Made by a program: the position numbers and the translations under genes | Shown here: positions 25,544 through 34,350 of the stretch, piece by piece | Layout of the letters: each line of letters opens with the position of its first letter | Numbering within the stretch: the first letter of the stretch is position 1 | NCBI RefSeq assembly: GCF_016758175.1 | Contig: NZ_QYAB01000001.1 | Span: 423,249 to 487,248, forward strand | Source: Leucobacter zeae | GTDB taxonomy: Bacteria > Actinomycetota > Actinomycetes > Actinomycetales > Microbacteriaceae | Direction: 5' to 3' | Length of the DNA: 64,000 bases | The notes under the pieces: generated by a model | Databases searched by the model: none | What the model was told of the DNA's origin: nothing | What the model saw: the letters and a program-made list of their open reading frames with translations, nothing else

Positions 25544-25908
25544 TGGTTGTCCCCCAATTGGTGGTGATTCGTGCAGTACCTGGCACTGGAGGATCGACGG
25601 TGCGACGATCCGCTGCCGCGCCCGAGGGCATGGCGGTGCGGATACCAGTAGCCGGGCTAAAACTAACCCGAAAATCCGCATATCGCAAGACTGAACGTCG
25701 TATTGTCCAGTAACATTTTATCGAAAAGCCCTGGTCGGGGGTCGACTTCGCGGAATCTCGGCGATCCTTCTGAGTCATGATCGCCGACTGACCGATGCTG
25801 AGGGGCTGACCTCCGCGATGAGGCGGCAGCCTGTGCCGCATCGGTGCGGCCCGACCGACTCCCTGCGCGGGCCACGGCCGGAGTCTCCACGCATCGGCGC
25901 GCGCGTAC

Positions 25909-25977
25909 TCGACCCACTACGGGTCCGCCGAGCTGGCATCGGCGCCGATGCCAACTCGGCGGACCCGGAGTGGGTCG
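25909..25977. repeat. 69-bp extragenic palindrome (family 2)
   Basis: Left arm TCGACCCACTACGGGTCCGC..., right arm its reverse complement with two mismatches, meeting at GGCATCGGCGCCGATGCC. There is effectively no loop. Its sequence is unlike family 1. Confidence 0.9.
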
Positions 25978-26201
25978 ACGAAGCCGACCGTCGCCCGAGG
26001 AGCGGCGAGGAGCGGCGGGGTGGAGAAGGGCGGGGTGGAGAAGGGCGGCTCGGAAGGGCTTCGCCTCCCCGGCCCGCGGAGGCACCCGCCTCGTACGCCC
26101 GGACCCGCCTTGCGCGGCCGCGGAGGAACCGTCGTGAGTCTCCCGCTGAATGGAGGGCGGGGGATCCGCGGGTCCACTTCATCCGCGGGGTATCCGTCAT
26201 C

Positions 26202-26257
26202 TGCCGGATATCTGCTTTCTGCCGGATATCTGCTTTCTGCCGGATATCTGTCGTTTC
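26202..26257. repeat. iteron-like 18-bp tandem repeats
   Basis: TGCCGGATATCTGCTTTC at 26202-26219 and 26220-26237, then TGCCGGATATCTG at 26238-26250. Each contains the palindrome GATATC at an exact 18-bp period. It could be a protein-binding array. Confidence 0.8.
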
Positions 26258-26414
26258 GCCGCGGGAGGAGCAGATATCCCGCCGATCGCAGTCATCCGGC
26301 TGAGCGCGTGCACCATACGCTCGGCGACGAAGCGACGAAGCGACGAAGCGAAGCTTCCCCGAAGCGCCGGGCAAGCGGTCACCGGTCCGATCGCCCCAGC
26401 GACCACCCCACGGA

Positions 26415-27182
26415 TCAGTCCCGCGTCGCGACCAGCTGGAACTCGACGGATCCCGAGTCCTCGACGGAGACGAAGCCGAGGCTCGGCGCCTCGACGCCGA
26501 AGTCCGCGAACGAGATGGGGATCGCCCCCGCGATCTCGGCGCTCGTCGCGGTGCCGGGGTCGCCGCTGCCGTCGGAGGTGCCGCGGACCTCCACCGAAGC
26601 GGTCACGCTGCGCGTCACTCCGGCGATCGTGAGGTCCCCCGTCGCCTCCGTCTTCACGACCTCGCCGAGCGCGGGGGCCGCGTCGAACGCGACCGGCTCG
26701 GTGAGCGCGAACGTCGCGGTCGGGAACTCGTCGGTGCGCAGAGCGGTGCTGCGGAAGTAGCCGTCGCGCTGGGCGCTGTCGGTGGTGATCGAGGCGACGT
26801 CGACGGTGATCTCGGCGGCCTCGAGCGAAAGCCCGTCGTCGGCGACGGTGAGAGTCCCCTGCACATCGGGGGTGCGCCCGGTCACGGTCACGTCGGTTCC
26901 GTTGAGCACCTCGTCGACCCGGTACCCCGCCTCGGATCCGTCCGTCACGGTCCACGAGCCCGCGAGCGTCGCGGCATCGATCGGGCCCACGGCCGACTCG
27001 TCGCCCGTCGCAGGCGCGCTCTCGCCCGGTTCGAGGGCCTTCGCGTCGGCGTTCAACGACGGGACGTCGTCGGGGGCGGCCGAGAGCGCGCGATAGAGCA
27101 GGGGACCTCCGATCGCCGCGGCGACCCCGATCACGAGCACGCCCGCGCCGACTCCGAGGAGGATCTTCTGGCTCTTCTTCAC
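26415..27182 (-). CDS. membrane-anchored YceI-family protein
   Basis: A 255-aa protein from GTG 27182 (ACAGGAG upstream). An N-terminal anchor helix (ILLGVGAGVLVIGVAAAIGG) precedes an extracytoplasmic YceI lipocalin-like domain (about 80-255): GSWTVTDGSEAGYRV, TVDVASITTDSAQRDGYFRS, FPTATFALTEPV, GDLTIAGVTRSVTASVEV and SFADFGVEAP. YceI proteins bind isoprenoid or other lipids in an elongated barrel. The gene stands alone between the repeat region and the lipid-kinase gene. Ligand unknown. Confidence 0.9.
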   Translation of the reverse strand: MKKSQKILLGVGAGVLVIGVAAAIGGPLLYRALSAAPDDVPSLNADAKALEPGESAPATGDESAVGPIDAATLAGSWTVTDGSEAGYRVDEVLNGTDVTVTGRTPDVQGTLTVADDGLSLEAAEITVDVASITTDSAQRDGYFRSTALRTDEFPTATFALTEPVAFDAAPALGEVVKTEATGDLTIAGVTRSVTASVEVRGTSDGSGDPGTATSAEIAGAIPISFADFGVEAPSLGFVSVEDSGSVEFQLVATRD

Positions 27183-27296
27183 GGTGCTCCTGTCGCGGGT
27201 TCTCGGTGCTGCACTGCACCCAGCATCGCCGAGCTTTCCATGAGGAAGCTCGGAATGGCGCCGGAGAAGACTGGGAGGCCGGAGCACCTGGCGTGC

Positions 27297-28265
27297 TCAG
27301 CGCACGCTGAGCGCGCCAGGGAACACCCTGGCCTCGAACGCGGAGACCGCGCCGACCTCGTCGCCGTCGATCTCGAACTCGAGCGGGACGCTGAGCGAGA
27401 CCCGCACCGTGCGGGCGCGCAGGCGGCCCGTCGAGGCCGAGCTCTCCGCGGCGTCCGCGCCGGTGACCAGGCGCTTCAGACCGTTGTCCCAGGCCATGTT
27501 GCGCATGGCGTCGAGCCAGCCGACGGCGTCGGCGGCGCGCAGGACGAGCAGGTCGAGCTCGCCGTCGTCGGGGCGGGCGTCGGGCATGAGCGTCACCCCG
27601 CCCTGGAGAGCGCCGCAGTTCGCGATGAGCAGAGTGTGCGCCTGTTCGAGCCGGGCCTCGCCCCCGTCCACCGCGAGGTCGAAATCGACGACCTCGGTCC
27701 CGGCGGCCGCTCGGCCGAGCGACTCGACGTAGGCGAGCCAGCCGGCCTTCGCCTTGAGCTCGTCGTCGGTCTCCGCGATCATCTGGGCGTCGATCCCGAA
27801 CCCGGCCATGACCACGAACCCCTGCGTGGACTCGTCGCCCGCCTCGGAGACGAAGGTCACCTCGCCGAGGTCGAGCGGGGACGCCTCCTCGGTGAGCGCC
27901 CGGACGAACGCCGCGCGCGCGTCGCCGAGCGGGACGCCGAGGTTGCGCGCGAGCAGGTTGCCGGTGCCGAGCGGCACGATCCCGAGCTCCGCATCGGATC
28001 CGGCGGCGCCGTCGGGGCCGGGGGCGCCGAGCCGTTCGGCGACCGCCCGGACGGTGCCGTCGCCGCCCGCGGCGATCACGAGCCCGCATCCTGCGGCGAG
28101 CGCCGCGCCGGCGGCCTCCCCGCCGGGATCGGACTCTGTGGTCTCGAACCAGTGGACATCCGAGTCGTGCAGCGCCGTCTCGTCGACCGCTCGGGCGAAC
28201 GCGTCGCGAATCTCGTCTCCGTCGACCTTCGACGGATTCCAGACGATCCCGATCCTCGTGCTCAT
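27297..28265 (-). CDS. diacylglycerol kinase-family lipid kinase
   Basis: A 322-aa DAGK-catalytic protein (DgkB/YegS-like). It begins RIGIVWNPSKVDGDEIRDAF and has the ATP-binding motif VIAAGGDGTVRAVAERL, then VPLGTGNLLARNLGVP. The C-terminal beta-sandwich has LLIANCGALQGGVTLMPDA and DDGELDLLVL. It probably phosphorylates a lipid alcohol at the inner membrane. Start ATG 28265. Confidence 0.92.
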   Translation of the reverse strand: MSTRIGIVWNPSKVDGDEIRDAFARAVDETALHDSDVHWFETTESDPGGEAAGAALAAGCGLVIAAGGDGTVRAVAERLGAPGPDGAAGSDAELGIVPLGTGNLLARNLGVPLGDARAAFVRALTEEASPLDLGEVTFVSEAGDESTQGFVVMAGFGIDAQMIAETDDELKAKAGWLAYVESLGRAAAGTEVVDFDLAVDGGEARLEQAHTLLIANCGALQGGVTLMPDARPDDGELDLLVLRAADAVGWLDAMRNMAWDNGLKRLVTGADAAESSASTGRLRARTVRVSLSVPLEFEIDGDEVGAVSAFEARVFPGALSVR

Positions 28266-28325
28266 GCGTGCCTTCCCTTCTGCGTGGTCCGTCTCCTGCT
28301 GGTCGTCGGCGGGGGATCCTCCGGC

Positions 28326-28898
28326 TCAGATCCCGTCGAGCAGCGCCTTCCAGTGTGCGCGCCACTCCTCGATGCGCCCGCCGTCGGGCAGCCCCGTCTG
28401 GCTCACCGCGAGGACGACTCGATCCTCGCCCTTCGGCGTCGCGGACACCTCGACCCGTCCCGCCCCCTCGAGTCCGAAGCGCCAGAAGCTGCGCTTCTCG
28501 GTGCGCGACGGTCGGGGTTCCCCGGCGCGGTGGCCGAGATGCTCTGCGACCGTCCCGTGCGCGGCGACCCACGCCTCGATCGCGGCGTCGCGGTCGAGGC
28601 CGACCGTACGGCTCGCGCTCACCCTGAACGTCCCGGTCGACGATTGGCCCGGCACGCGGAGCCCCGCCTACTGCTCGTAGGCGATCGATGCCGCCTGCGC
28701 CCACCACTCGGGGTTGTCGATCCCCTGCGGCATCTCCGCGAGCGCGAGCCGCGCGATGGCGGCGTGATCCAGATCGCGCGCGCCGGCGGCGTCGAGCGCG
28801 CGCACCCAGTCGTCCCAGGGGCGGCCGGTCGCGCGAGCGAGCGCCGCCGCGTTGCCCGGCTTCGTGTCGTTGCCCGCGCTTCCGGCCGCTGCGTCCAT
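28326..28898 (-). pseudogene. DUF4287-SRPBCC fusion gene interrupted by an in-frame TAG
   Basis: From ATG 28898 a 76-codon frame encodes a DUF4287-like domain (ATGRPWDDWVRALDAAGA, ending EWWAQAASIAYEQ), then TAG at 28668-28670. The same frame continues without shift, AGLRVPGQSSTGTFRVSASR, into an SRPBCC-like domain (WRFGLEGAGRVEVSATPKGE) ending at 28326. In intact homologues I know of, a YEQ/YER-x-GLR-VPGQ junction is continuous, so one nonsense codon splits a 190-codon gene. A CAG or AAG to TAG change would explain it. The two halves might be translated separately (GTG 28655), but no ribosome-binding site supports that. Confidence 0.75.
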
Positions 28899-28994
28899 GC
28901 CGCCATTCTACGCGCGACCGGGCGCCGAACGGCTGGAGCTCGCAGGCGGACCGCGGGGCCGTCCGCGCGGCGCGGATGCTGCTTGAATGGGGAC

Positions 28995-30599
28995 ATGACA
29001 GAGACGCGGGATCGGGAGTCGCGCCGGTACGTGGAGCACGTCTCCTCGCAGCATCGGGCCGAGGTCGAGGAGAGCGGGGAGCGCGCGGGCGGGTCCCGGG
29101 ATCCGCTCGAGTACCGGATCGACCTCGAGCGGATCCGCTTCTCCTCCTACTTCGCCCGGCTCTCCGACGTGACCCAGGTCGTGCCGCAGTCGGGCGTCGG
29201 CCCCGTCATGCACAATCGGCTGACGCACTCGCTCAAGGTCAGTGCAGTGGCGCGCGTGATCGCCTCGCGGTTGGCCGGCGCAGAGGCACGGCACCGCGAG
29301 TTCTTGCGGGGCGAGGCCGCCGAGGACGATGCGGACGGGGCGATCATCGCCCGGCTGGGCGGATGCGACACGATCGTCGCGCAGGCCGCCGCGCACGCGC
29401 ACGACCTCGGGCACCCGCCGTTCGGGCATCTGGGCGAGCGCGTGCTCGACCGGGTCGCGCGCGAGCGCCTCGGGCTCGCGGAGGGGTTCGAGGGCAACGC
29501 CCAGAGCTTCCGGATCCTGACCCAGCTCGACACGCTCGGACGCGACTTCCCCGGACTCAATCTCACCGCGGCCACCCGTGCGGCGACGCTGAAGTATCCG
29601 TGGACGCGCGCGGAGTGGATCGGGGTGACGGCCGAGGACCGGCCGGTCGCCGACCGGCCGCGCGGCGTGGGCGTCGACGTCGACGCCGGCGCCGAGAAGT
29701 TCTCGGCGTACGCGCTCGACGCGCTCGAGATGGAGCAGGCGCTCGCCGCGTTCCCGCAGATCGCGGGCGGGCTGCAGACGCTCGAGTGCGCGGTGATGGA
29801 CCTCGCGGACGACATCGCCTACGCCGTCCACGACCTCGACGACTTCACCCGGGCCGGGGTGCTGCAGCAGGCCGCCGTCTCCGGGGAGTTCCGGGGATGG
29901 CTCGAGCACGCGTCGACGCTCGGGGGGACCGAGACGGCCGTGCTCGAATCCTCGTGGCGACGGCCCGGGCACTCGCTCGAGCTGCTGTGGCGTCGGTTGC
30001 TGCTCAAGGACGCGTGGATCGCGGATCGCGACGCGTTCGCCGACGCCGTGCGGCGCGTCAGCGACGAGCTCGGGGAGACCCTGCTCGCGACGCCGTACGA
30101 CGGCGGCATCGAGAGCGAGCGGGCGGTCTCGGGCTTCACGCGGCGCTGGATCGAGCACCTGCGCACCTCGATCGTGGTCGAGGAGCGCCCGCACGTGCGC
30201 AGCGGACACGTGCGATTGAACGGCCGCGCCTGGCACGAGGTCATGGTGCTCAAGTTCGTGCACGCGCACTTCGTGCTCGAACGCCCCGAGCTCGGGCAGC
30301 CGCAGCGCGGGCATGCGCGCGTCGTGACGCAGCTGGCGCTGGGCTTCGACGAGTGGCTGGCGGATCCGGACGACGCCGGCCGGGCGCCGCGGCGTCTGCT
30401 CGAGTGGGTCGACGAGGCGACCGCGGGGTGCTTCGCCGTGCGGCGCGATCGCCCCGAGGTGCTCATGGGGGACACGAGCGACGCCGGCCTGCGTCGGCAG
30501 GGGCGCGCGCGTGCCATTCTGGACTACGTGGCGTCGCTGAGCGATCAGCAGGCGCTCACGACGCATCGGGCGCTGACGAGGGGAACGGGAATTGACTGA
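28995..30599 (+). CDS. dgt: deoxyguanosinetriphosphate triphosphohydrolase-like protein
   Basis: A 534-aa HD-superfamily enzyme that hydrolyses dNTPs to nucleoside and triphosphate. It shows RLTHSLKVSAVARVIA (first His), AAAHAHDLGHPPFGHLGERV (HD pair), EGNAQSFRILTQL, and VMDLADDIAYAVHDLDDF (final Asp). The start is ATG 28995 (MTETRDRESRR); the frame stays open more than 1.7 kb upstream, but that DNA belongs to genes on the other strand. Its stop lies 8 nt inside the next gene. This long actinobacterial form keeps the whole catalytic set. Confidence 0.92.
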   Translation: MTETRDRESRRYVEHVSSQHRAEVEESGERAGGSRDPLEYRIDLERIRFSSYFARLSDVTQVVPQSGVGPVMHNRLTHSLKVSAVARVIASRLAGAEARHREFLRGEAAEDDADGAIIARLGGCDTIVAQAAAHAHDLGHPPFGHLGERVLDRVARERLGLAEGFEGNAQSFRILTQLDTLGRDFPGLNLTAATRAATLKYPWTRAEWIGVTAEDRPVADRPRGVGVDVDAGAEKFSAYALDALEMEQALAAFPQIAGGLQTLECAVMDLADDIAYAVHDLDDFTRAGVLQQAAVSGEFRGWLEHASTLGGTETAVLESSWRRPGHSLELLWRRLLLKDAWIADRDAFADAVRRVSDELGETLLATPYDGGIESERAVSGFTRRWIEHLRTSIVVEERPHVRSGHVRLNGRAWHEVMVLKFVHAHFVLERPELGQPQRGHARVVTQLALGFDEWLADPDDAGRAPRRLLEWVDEATAGCFAVRRDRPEVLMGDTSDAGLRRQGRARAILDYVASLSDQQALTTHRALTRGTGID

Positions 30600-31251
30600 T
30601 CAGGGAGCGGGCCTCCAGCAGACCGCGCGGGACCGGGACGCCCTCGTGCAGCAGCTCATCGACGTGGGCCGCGACGCGGTCGATCGCGGGCTCGTGCTCG
30701 CGAGCGCGGGCAATCTCTCCGTGCGCGTCTCGGAGACCGAGTTCGCGGTCTCGGCGAGCGGCACCTGGCTGGACCGGCTGACCCACGACGACTTCGCCGT
30801 GCTCACGATCGCGGACGACGAGAGCGGGGCGGTGCGCGACGGCGGCCCGAAGCCCTCGAGCGAGTGGAAGCTGCACCACCGCGCCTACCGCGCGCGTCCG
30901 GATGCCGAGTGCGTGCTCCACCTGCACCCGCGCACGGCCGTCGTGCTCGCGAGCATCGGCCGCGAGATCCGGTTGCTGACGCTCGACCACGCCTATTACC
31001 TGGGGTCGATCGGTGTCACCCCGTTCTTCCACAACGGCACTGACGAGCTCGCCGACACCGCCGCTGAGGCGCTGCGCGCGCACGACGCCGTCATCATGCA
31101 GCACCACGGCTGCTCGGTCGTCGCCGACACCGTCGACATGGCGTACCGGCGGGCGCTGAACCTCGAGGATGCGGCCCAGGCGACCGCGCTCGCGCTGCAG
31201 CTCGGCGATACGACGACGACCTTCCCGGACGACGACGCGGTCCACGCCTAG
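30592..31251 (+). CDS. class II aldolase/adducin-family protein
   Basis: A 219-aa zinc-dependent aldolase-type protein. It has ASAGNLSVRVSETEFAVSAS (phosphate-binding loop), PSSEWKLHHRAYRAR with the catalytic acid, CVLHLHPRTAVVLAS (zinc His pair) and MQHHGCSVVADTVDMAYRRA (third His). Related enzymes include L-fuculose-phosphate aldolase and methylthioribulose-1-phosphate dehydratase; I cannot choose between them. The start is TTG 30592, overlapping the dGTPase gene by 8 nt. Palindrome copy 3 follows as a likely terminator. Confidence 0.85.
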   Translation: MTDQGAGLQQTARDRDALVQQLIDVGRDAVDRGLVLASAGNLSVRVSETEFAVSASGTWLDRLTHDDFAVLTIADDESGAVRDGGPKPSSEWKLHHRAYRARPDAECVLHLHPRTAVVLASIGREIRLLTLDHAYYLGSIGVTPFFHNGTDELADTAAEALRAHDAVIMQHHGCSVVADTVDMAYRRALNLEDAAQATALALQLGDTTTTFPDDDAVHA

Positions 31252-31291
31252 AGCGCCGCGCCGCCGTGCTGCGCGCCGGCCTGCCCCTGCA

Positions 31292-31354
31292 CGAATCCGG
31301 GTCACTTGCGGGGAGTGTTTTCGCGAAACACCCCCCGCAAGTGACCCGGATTCG
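31292..31354. repeat. extragenic palindrome family 1, copy 3
   Basis: 63-bp inverted repeat with arms starting CGAATCCGGGTCACTTGCGG and centre tcgcg; one mismatch between arms. The outer CCGGGTCACTT and inner GTGTTTTCGCGAAACAC are as in copies 1 and 2, while the middle changes from TTGGGGG to GCGGGG on both arms together. It lies between convergent genes. Confidence 0.92.
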
Positions 31355-31386
31355 GGAATGGGGCGGGAACGGGGGCTGTGGCGGGC

Positions 31387-31437
31387 GGCGAGCGACGGCG
31401 TCGAGCGGCGAGCGACGAGCGGCGAGCGACGAGTCGA
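31387..31437. repeat. short imperfect tandem repeats (gagcggcgagcgac)
   Basis: Repeated GAGCGGCGAGCGACGA words, about three units, between palindrome copy 3 and the Nudix gene end. Confidence 0.6.
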
Positions 31438-31445
31438 ACAGCGCG

Positions 31446-32192
31446 CTACGGGTCGACCGCGAACTCCTGCATCGGGTCCCATGGGCGTGACCAGCCGAGC
31501 TGGTCGAAGAGCGTCGCGAGCAGGATCCCGGTGAACCCCCAGACGATCCTGCCGCCGAAGCGGGGGCCGAGCTCGAACGCGGCACCGCGGTGCACGAGAC
31601 CGCCGCGGCGCAGCACCGAGGTGCCCCGCGCACGCGGATCCAGCAGCTCGGCCACGGGCACGCGGAAGACCTCGACCGACTCCGAGCGGTCGGCCGCGAC
31701 CTCGCTCGGTCGGCACCACCAGCCGACCACGGGCGTCACGAGGTTGTTGCTCACCGGGATGTGCGCCTCGGGCAGGCAGCCGATGATCTCGACGCCCGTG
31801 GGGTCGAGACCCGTTTCCTCGGCGGCCTCGCGGAGCGCCGTGGCGGCGCGACCGTCGTCCTCCGGCTCGACGCCGCCGCCGGGGAAGGCGATCTGCCCGG
31901 CGTGGTGCCGCATGCGGTCCGCCCGGAGCGTCAGCAGCACGTCGAGGTCGGGCGGCGCCGATTCCGGTGCCGATCCAGGTGTCGGTGCCACCCCGGCGCT
32001 CATGGCGCGAGGCGTCGAAGCCGGGGCCGCGGTCCGAGCTGGCACGTCGTCGAGCGCCCCGAAGAGGATCAGCACGGCCGAACGCCGCAGCGGTCGGTCG
32101 ATCAGGTCGCCCTGGGGGCGGAAGTCGAGCTCGACGCCCCGCGCGAGCAGATCGCGGAGGTCGCGTTGCGCGTCGGCGACGGAGGTGCTCAT
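31446..32192 (-). CDS. Nudix hydrolase, CoA pyrophosphatase-like
   Basis: A 248-aa Nudix protein with the complete Nudix box GGGVEPEDDGRAATALREAA followed by EETGLDP, and the upstream RHHAGQIAFPGG that marks the CoA-pyrophosphatase (NudL/YeaB) branch. The C-terminal LPEAHIPVSNNLVTPVVGW segment also fits. It has an Ala/Pro-rich insertion (about 50-85). It would cleave CoA or acyl-CoA to 3',5'-ADP and phosphopantetheine. Convergent with the aldolase gene. Confidence 0.9.
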   Translation of the reverse strand: MSTSVADAQRDLRDLLARGVELDFRPQGDLIDRPLRRSAVLILFGALDDVPARTAAPASTPRAMSAGVAPTPGSAPESAPPDLDVLLTLRADRMRHHAGQIAFPGGGVEPEDDGRAATALREAAEETGLDPTGVEIIGCLPEAHIPVSNNLVTPVVGWWCRPSEVAADRSESVEVFRVPVAELLDPRARGTSVLRRGGLVHRGAAFELGPRFGGRIVWGFTGILLATLFDQLGWSRPWDPMQEFAVDP

Positions 32193-32250
32193 GCGCGCCA
32201 GCCTAGCGGCTGCGCTCCGGGGGAACGCGCCGCCGACCCCGCCGCGCCGC

Positions 32251-32565
32251 CTACCCCTCGGCGATGAGGTCGCTGATGCCCTCGGGTACGCGGTTCGAGC
32301 GGGCCCAGGGCTCGCGGTCGCGGCGCGCGACGCGCTTGACCCGCTGCGATTCCTCTGAGCGCACCTGCGTGAGCACCGAGACGACCGCGGCGCGCTCGCC
32401 CGCGCTCACGTTCCGCGTCACGAAGACGATGTCCTCGCCGTGGACCGCGTCATCGGGCTCGCCCAGCTCCTCGCGCTTGGCGGCGTCGCGCGCAGCGGCA
32501 TCGGGCGGCAGGAGCGCGTCGGTCTCCTCGGCGCGATGGCGGCCGCGCGGCTTCTCGGCGTTCAC
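32251..32565 (-). CDS. accE: acyl-CoA carboxylase epsilon subunit
   Basis: A 104-aa small protein, 76 nt downstream of the beta-subunit gene on the same strand. After a disordered charged N-terminus it shows the AccE pattern: VTRNVSAGERAAVVSVLTQV then REPWARSNRVPEGI. In actinobacteria the epsilon subunit stabilises and activates the alpha-beta carboxylase complex. The gene position supports the call more than the sequence, which is variable in this family. Confidence 0.82.
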   Translation of the reverse strand: MNAEKPRGRHRAEETDALLPPDAAARDAAKREELGEPDDAVHGEDIVFVTRNVSAGERAAVVSVLTQVRSEESQRVKRVARRDREPWARSNRVPEGISDLIAEG

Positions 32566-32641
32566 GTCGTCCTCCTGTGCTGTGCTGGTCCGTGACCTGA
32601 TGGCCGGTGCTCGGCTGATCCCGTTCGGCGGGACGCCCCGC

Positions 32642-34252
32642 TCAGAGCGGGATGTTGCCGTGCTTCTTGGCGGGCTGCTCGGTGCGCTTGCCGCGCAGGC
32701 CGCGCAGGGCCTTGATGACGGCGAGGCGGGTGCCCGCAGGCTCGAGCACGTTGTCGAGCTCGCCGCGCTCGGCCGCGAGGAACGGCGACGTGACGTCGGC
32801 GGTGTACTTCGCGGTGAGCTCCGCGCGCAGCGCCTCGACGTCCTCGCCTCGCTCCGCGGCTGCCGCGAGCTCCTTGCGGTAGAGGATGTTCACGGCGCCC
32901 GAGCCGCCCATCACGGCGATCTCGGCGGTGGGCCAGGCGATGTTGAAGTCCGCACCCATCTGCTTGGAACCCATCACGATGTAGGCCCCGCCGTACGCCT
33001 TTCGGGTGATGATGGTCACGAGCGGTACGGTCGCCTCGGCGTAGGCGTACAGCAGCTTCGCGCCGCGACGGATGACGCCCTGCAGCTCCTGGTCGGTTCC
33101 GGGCAGGTAGCCGGGCACGTCGACGAGCGTGAGGATCGGGATCGAGAACGCGTCGCAGAAGCGCACGAAGCGAGCGGCCTTCTCGCTCGCGTCGATGTTC
33201 AGGGTGCCCGCCATCTGCGCGGGCTGGTTCGCGACGATGCCCACGGTGCGGCCCTCGACACGGCCGAAGCCGATCAGCATGTTCGGCGCGAACAGCGGCT
33301 GCACCTCGAGGAAGTCGCCGCCGTCGAGGATGGCCTCGATGACCGTCTTCATGTCGTACGGCTGGTTGGGGCTGTCGGGGATGACCGCGTTGAGCTTGCG
33401 ATCCGCAGCCGTGATCTCGAGCGCCGTGTCGCTGTCGTAGACCGGGGTCTCCGCGAGGTTGTTGTCGGGGAGGTAGCTGATCAGCGCCCGCGCGTAGTCG
33501 AGCGCGTCGAGCTCGTCGCTCGCGAGGTAGTGGGAGACGCCGCTCGTCTTGTTGTGCGTGAGCGCGCCGCCGAGCTCCTCGAATCCGACCTCCTCGCCCG
33601 TGACGGTCTTGATCACGTCGGGGCCGGTCACGAACATGTGGCTGGTCTGGTCGACCATGATCACGAAGTCGGTGAGGGCGGGGGAGTACACCGCGCCGCC
33701 TGCCGAGGGGCCCATGACGATCGAGATCTGCGGGATGACCCCCGAGCACATCGTGTTGAGGCGGAAGATGTTCGCGTACTTCGAGAGCGAGACGACGCCC
33801 TCCTGGATGCGCGCCCCGCCGGAGTCGAGGATGCCGAGCACCGGCGCGCCGGTCTTCAGCGCGAATTCCATGGCCTTCACGATCTTCTCGCCGGCGACCT
33901 CGCCGAGGGAGCCGCCGAACGTGGTGAAGTCCTGCGAGTAGACGACGACCTGGCGGCCGTGGATCTCGCCCGCGCCCGTGACGACCGAATCGCCGAACGG
34001 GTGCGACTTCTCCATGCCGAAGCCGTGGCTGCGGTGCTTCACGTACTTGTCGAACTCGACGAAGCTGCCGGGATCGAGCAGCGCGGCGATGCGCTCGCGA
34101 GCCGTCATCTTGCCGCGGGCGTGCTGCTTCGCTGCCGCCGCAGCGTCACGATCCCCGACGGCCTCCTGGTACTTGCGGCGGTGGTCGGCGATCTTGCCCG
34201 CCGTCGTCGCGAGCGACGGCTCGGCGGGCGCTGCTGCGTTGTCTCCAGTCAC
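32642..34252 (-). CDS. accD5: acyl-CoA (propionyl/acetyl-CoA) carboxylase beta subunit
   Basis: A 536-aa carboxyltransferase subunit that moves CO2 from carboxybiotin to acyl-CoA, forming malonyl- or methylmalonyl-CoA. Motifs: [20 protein letters not shown] at the N-terminus, [16 protein letters not shown] (oxyanion region of the N-domain), [14 protein letters not shown], and the C-domain [14 protein letters not shown] and [13 protein letters not shown]. The start is GTG 34252 (VTGDNAAAP). It works with the alpha subunit at 11.2-12.9 kb and the epsilon subunit next door. The 'accD5' label reflects overall similarity; substrate preference cannot be read off. Confidence 0.93.
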   Translation of the reverse strand: MTGDNAAAPAEPSLATTAGKIADHRRKYQEAVGDRDAAAAAKQHARGKMTARERIAALLDPGSFVEFDKYVKHRSHGFGMEKSHPFGDSVVTGAGEIHGRQVVVYSQDFTTFGGSLGEVAGEKIVKAMEFALKTGAPVLGILDSGGARIQEGVVSLSKYANIFRLNTMCSGVIPQISIVMGPSAGGAVYSPALTDFVIMVDQTSHMFVTGPDVIKTVTGEEVGFEELGGALTHNKTSGVSHYLASDELDALDYARALISYLPDNNLAETPVYDSDTALEITAADRKLNAVIPDSPNQPYDMKTVIEAILDGGDFLEVQPLFAPNMLIGFGRVEGRTVGIVANQPAQMAGTLNIDASEKAARFVRFCDAFSIPILTLVDVPGYLPGTDQELQGVIRRGAKLLYAYAEATVPLVTIITRKAYGGAYIVMGSKQMGADFNIAWPTAEIAVMGGSGAVNILYRKELAAAAERGEDVEALRAELTAKYTADVTSPFLAAERGELDNVLEPAGTRLAVIKALRGLRGKRTEQPAKKHGNIPL

Positions 34253-34350
34253 GGAAGCCAGCCTAGCGCGGGGTGTATGCCTTCCGCCTCCGAACCTCTC
34301 CAACGGAATCGAAAAACCTTGGTGGGAGTCCTACGAAGCGATCGGGATGC

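Larger units (their letters stand above)
25544..26414. other. 870-bp gene-free region rich in repeats
   Basis: No convincing gene in any frame. From 25660 to 25790 there is an AT-rich segment upstream of the protease (likely promoter). Then follow a 69-bp palindrome (25909-25977), a doubled ggcggggtggagaag word near 26025-26055, three 18-bp repeats with a central GATATC (26202-26257), a further agatatcc near 26272, and GACGAAGC repeats near 26326-26350. Confidence 0.6.

Noticed and set aside
27240..28994. Upstream extension of the dGTPase frame by 585 codons
   Set aside because: It is antisense to the lipid kinase and DUF4287 genes. dGTPase homology starts after ATG 28995.
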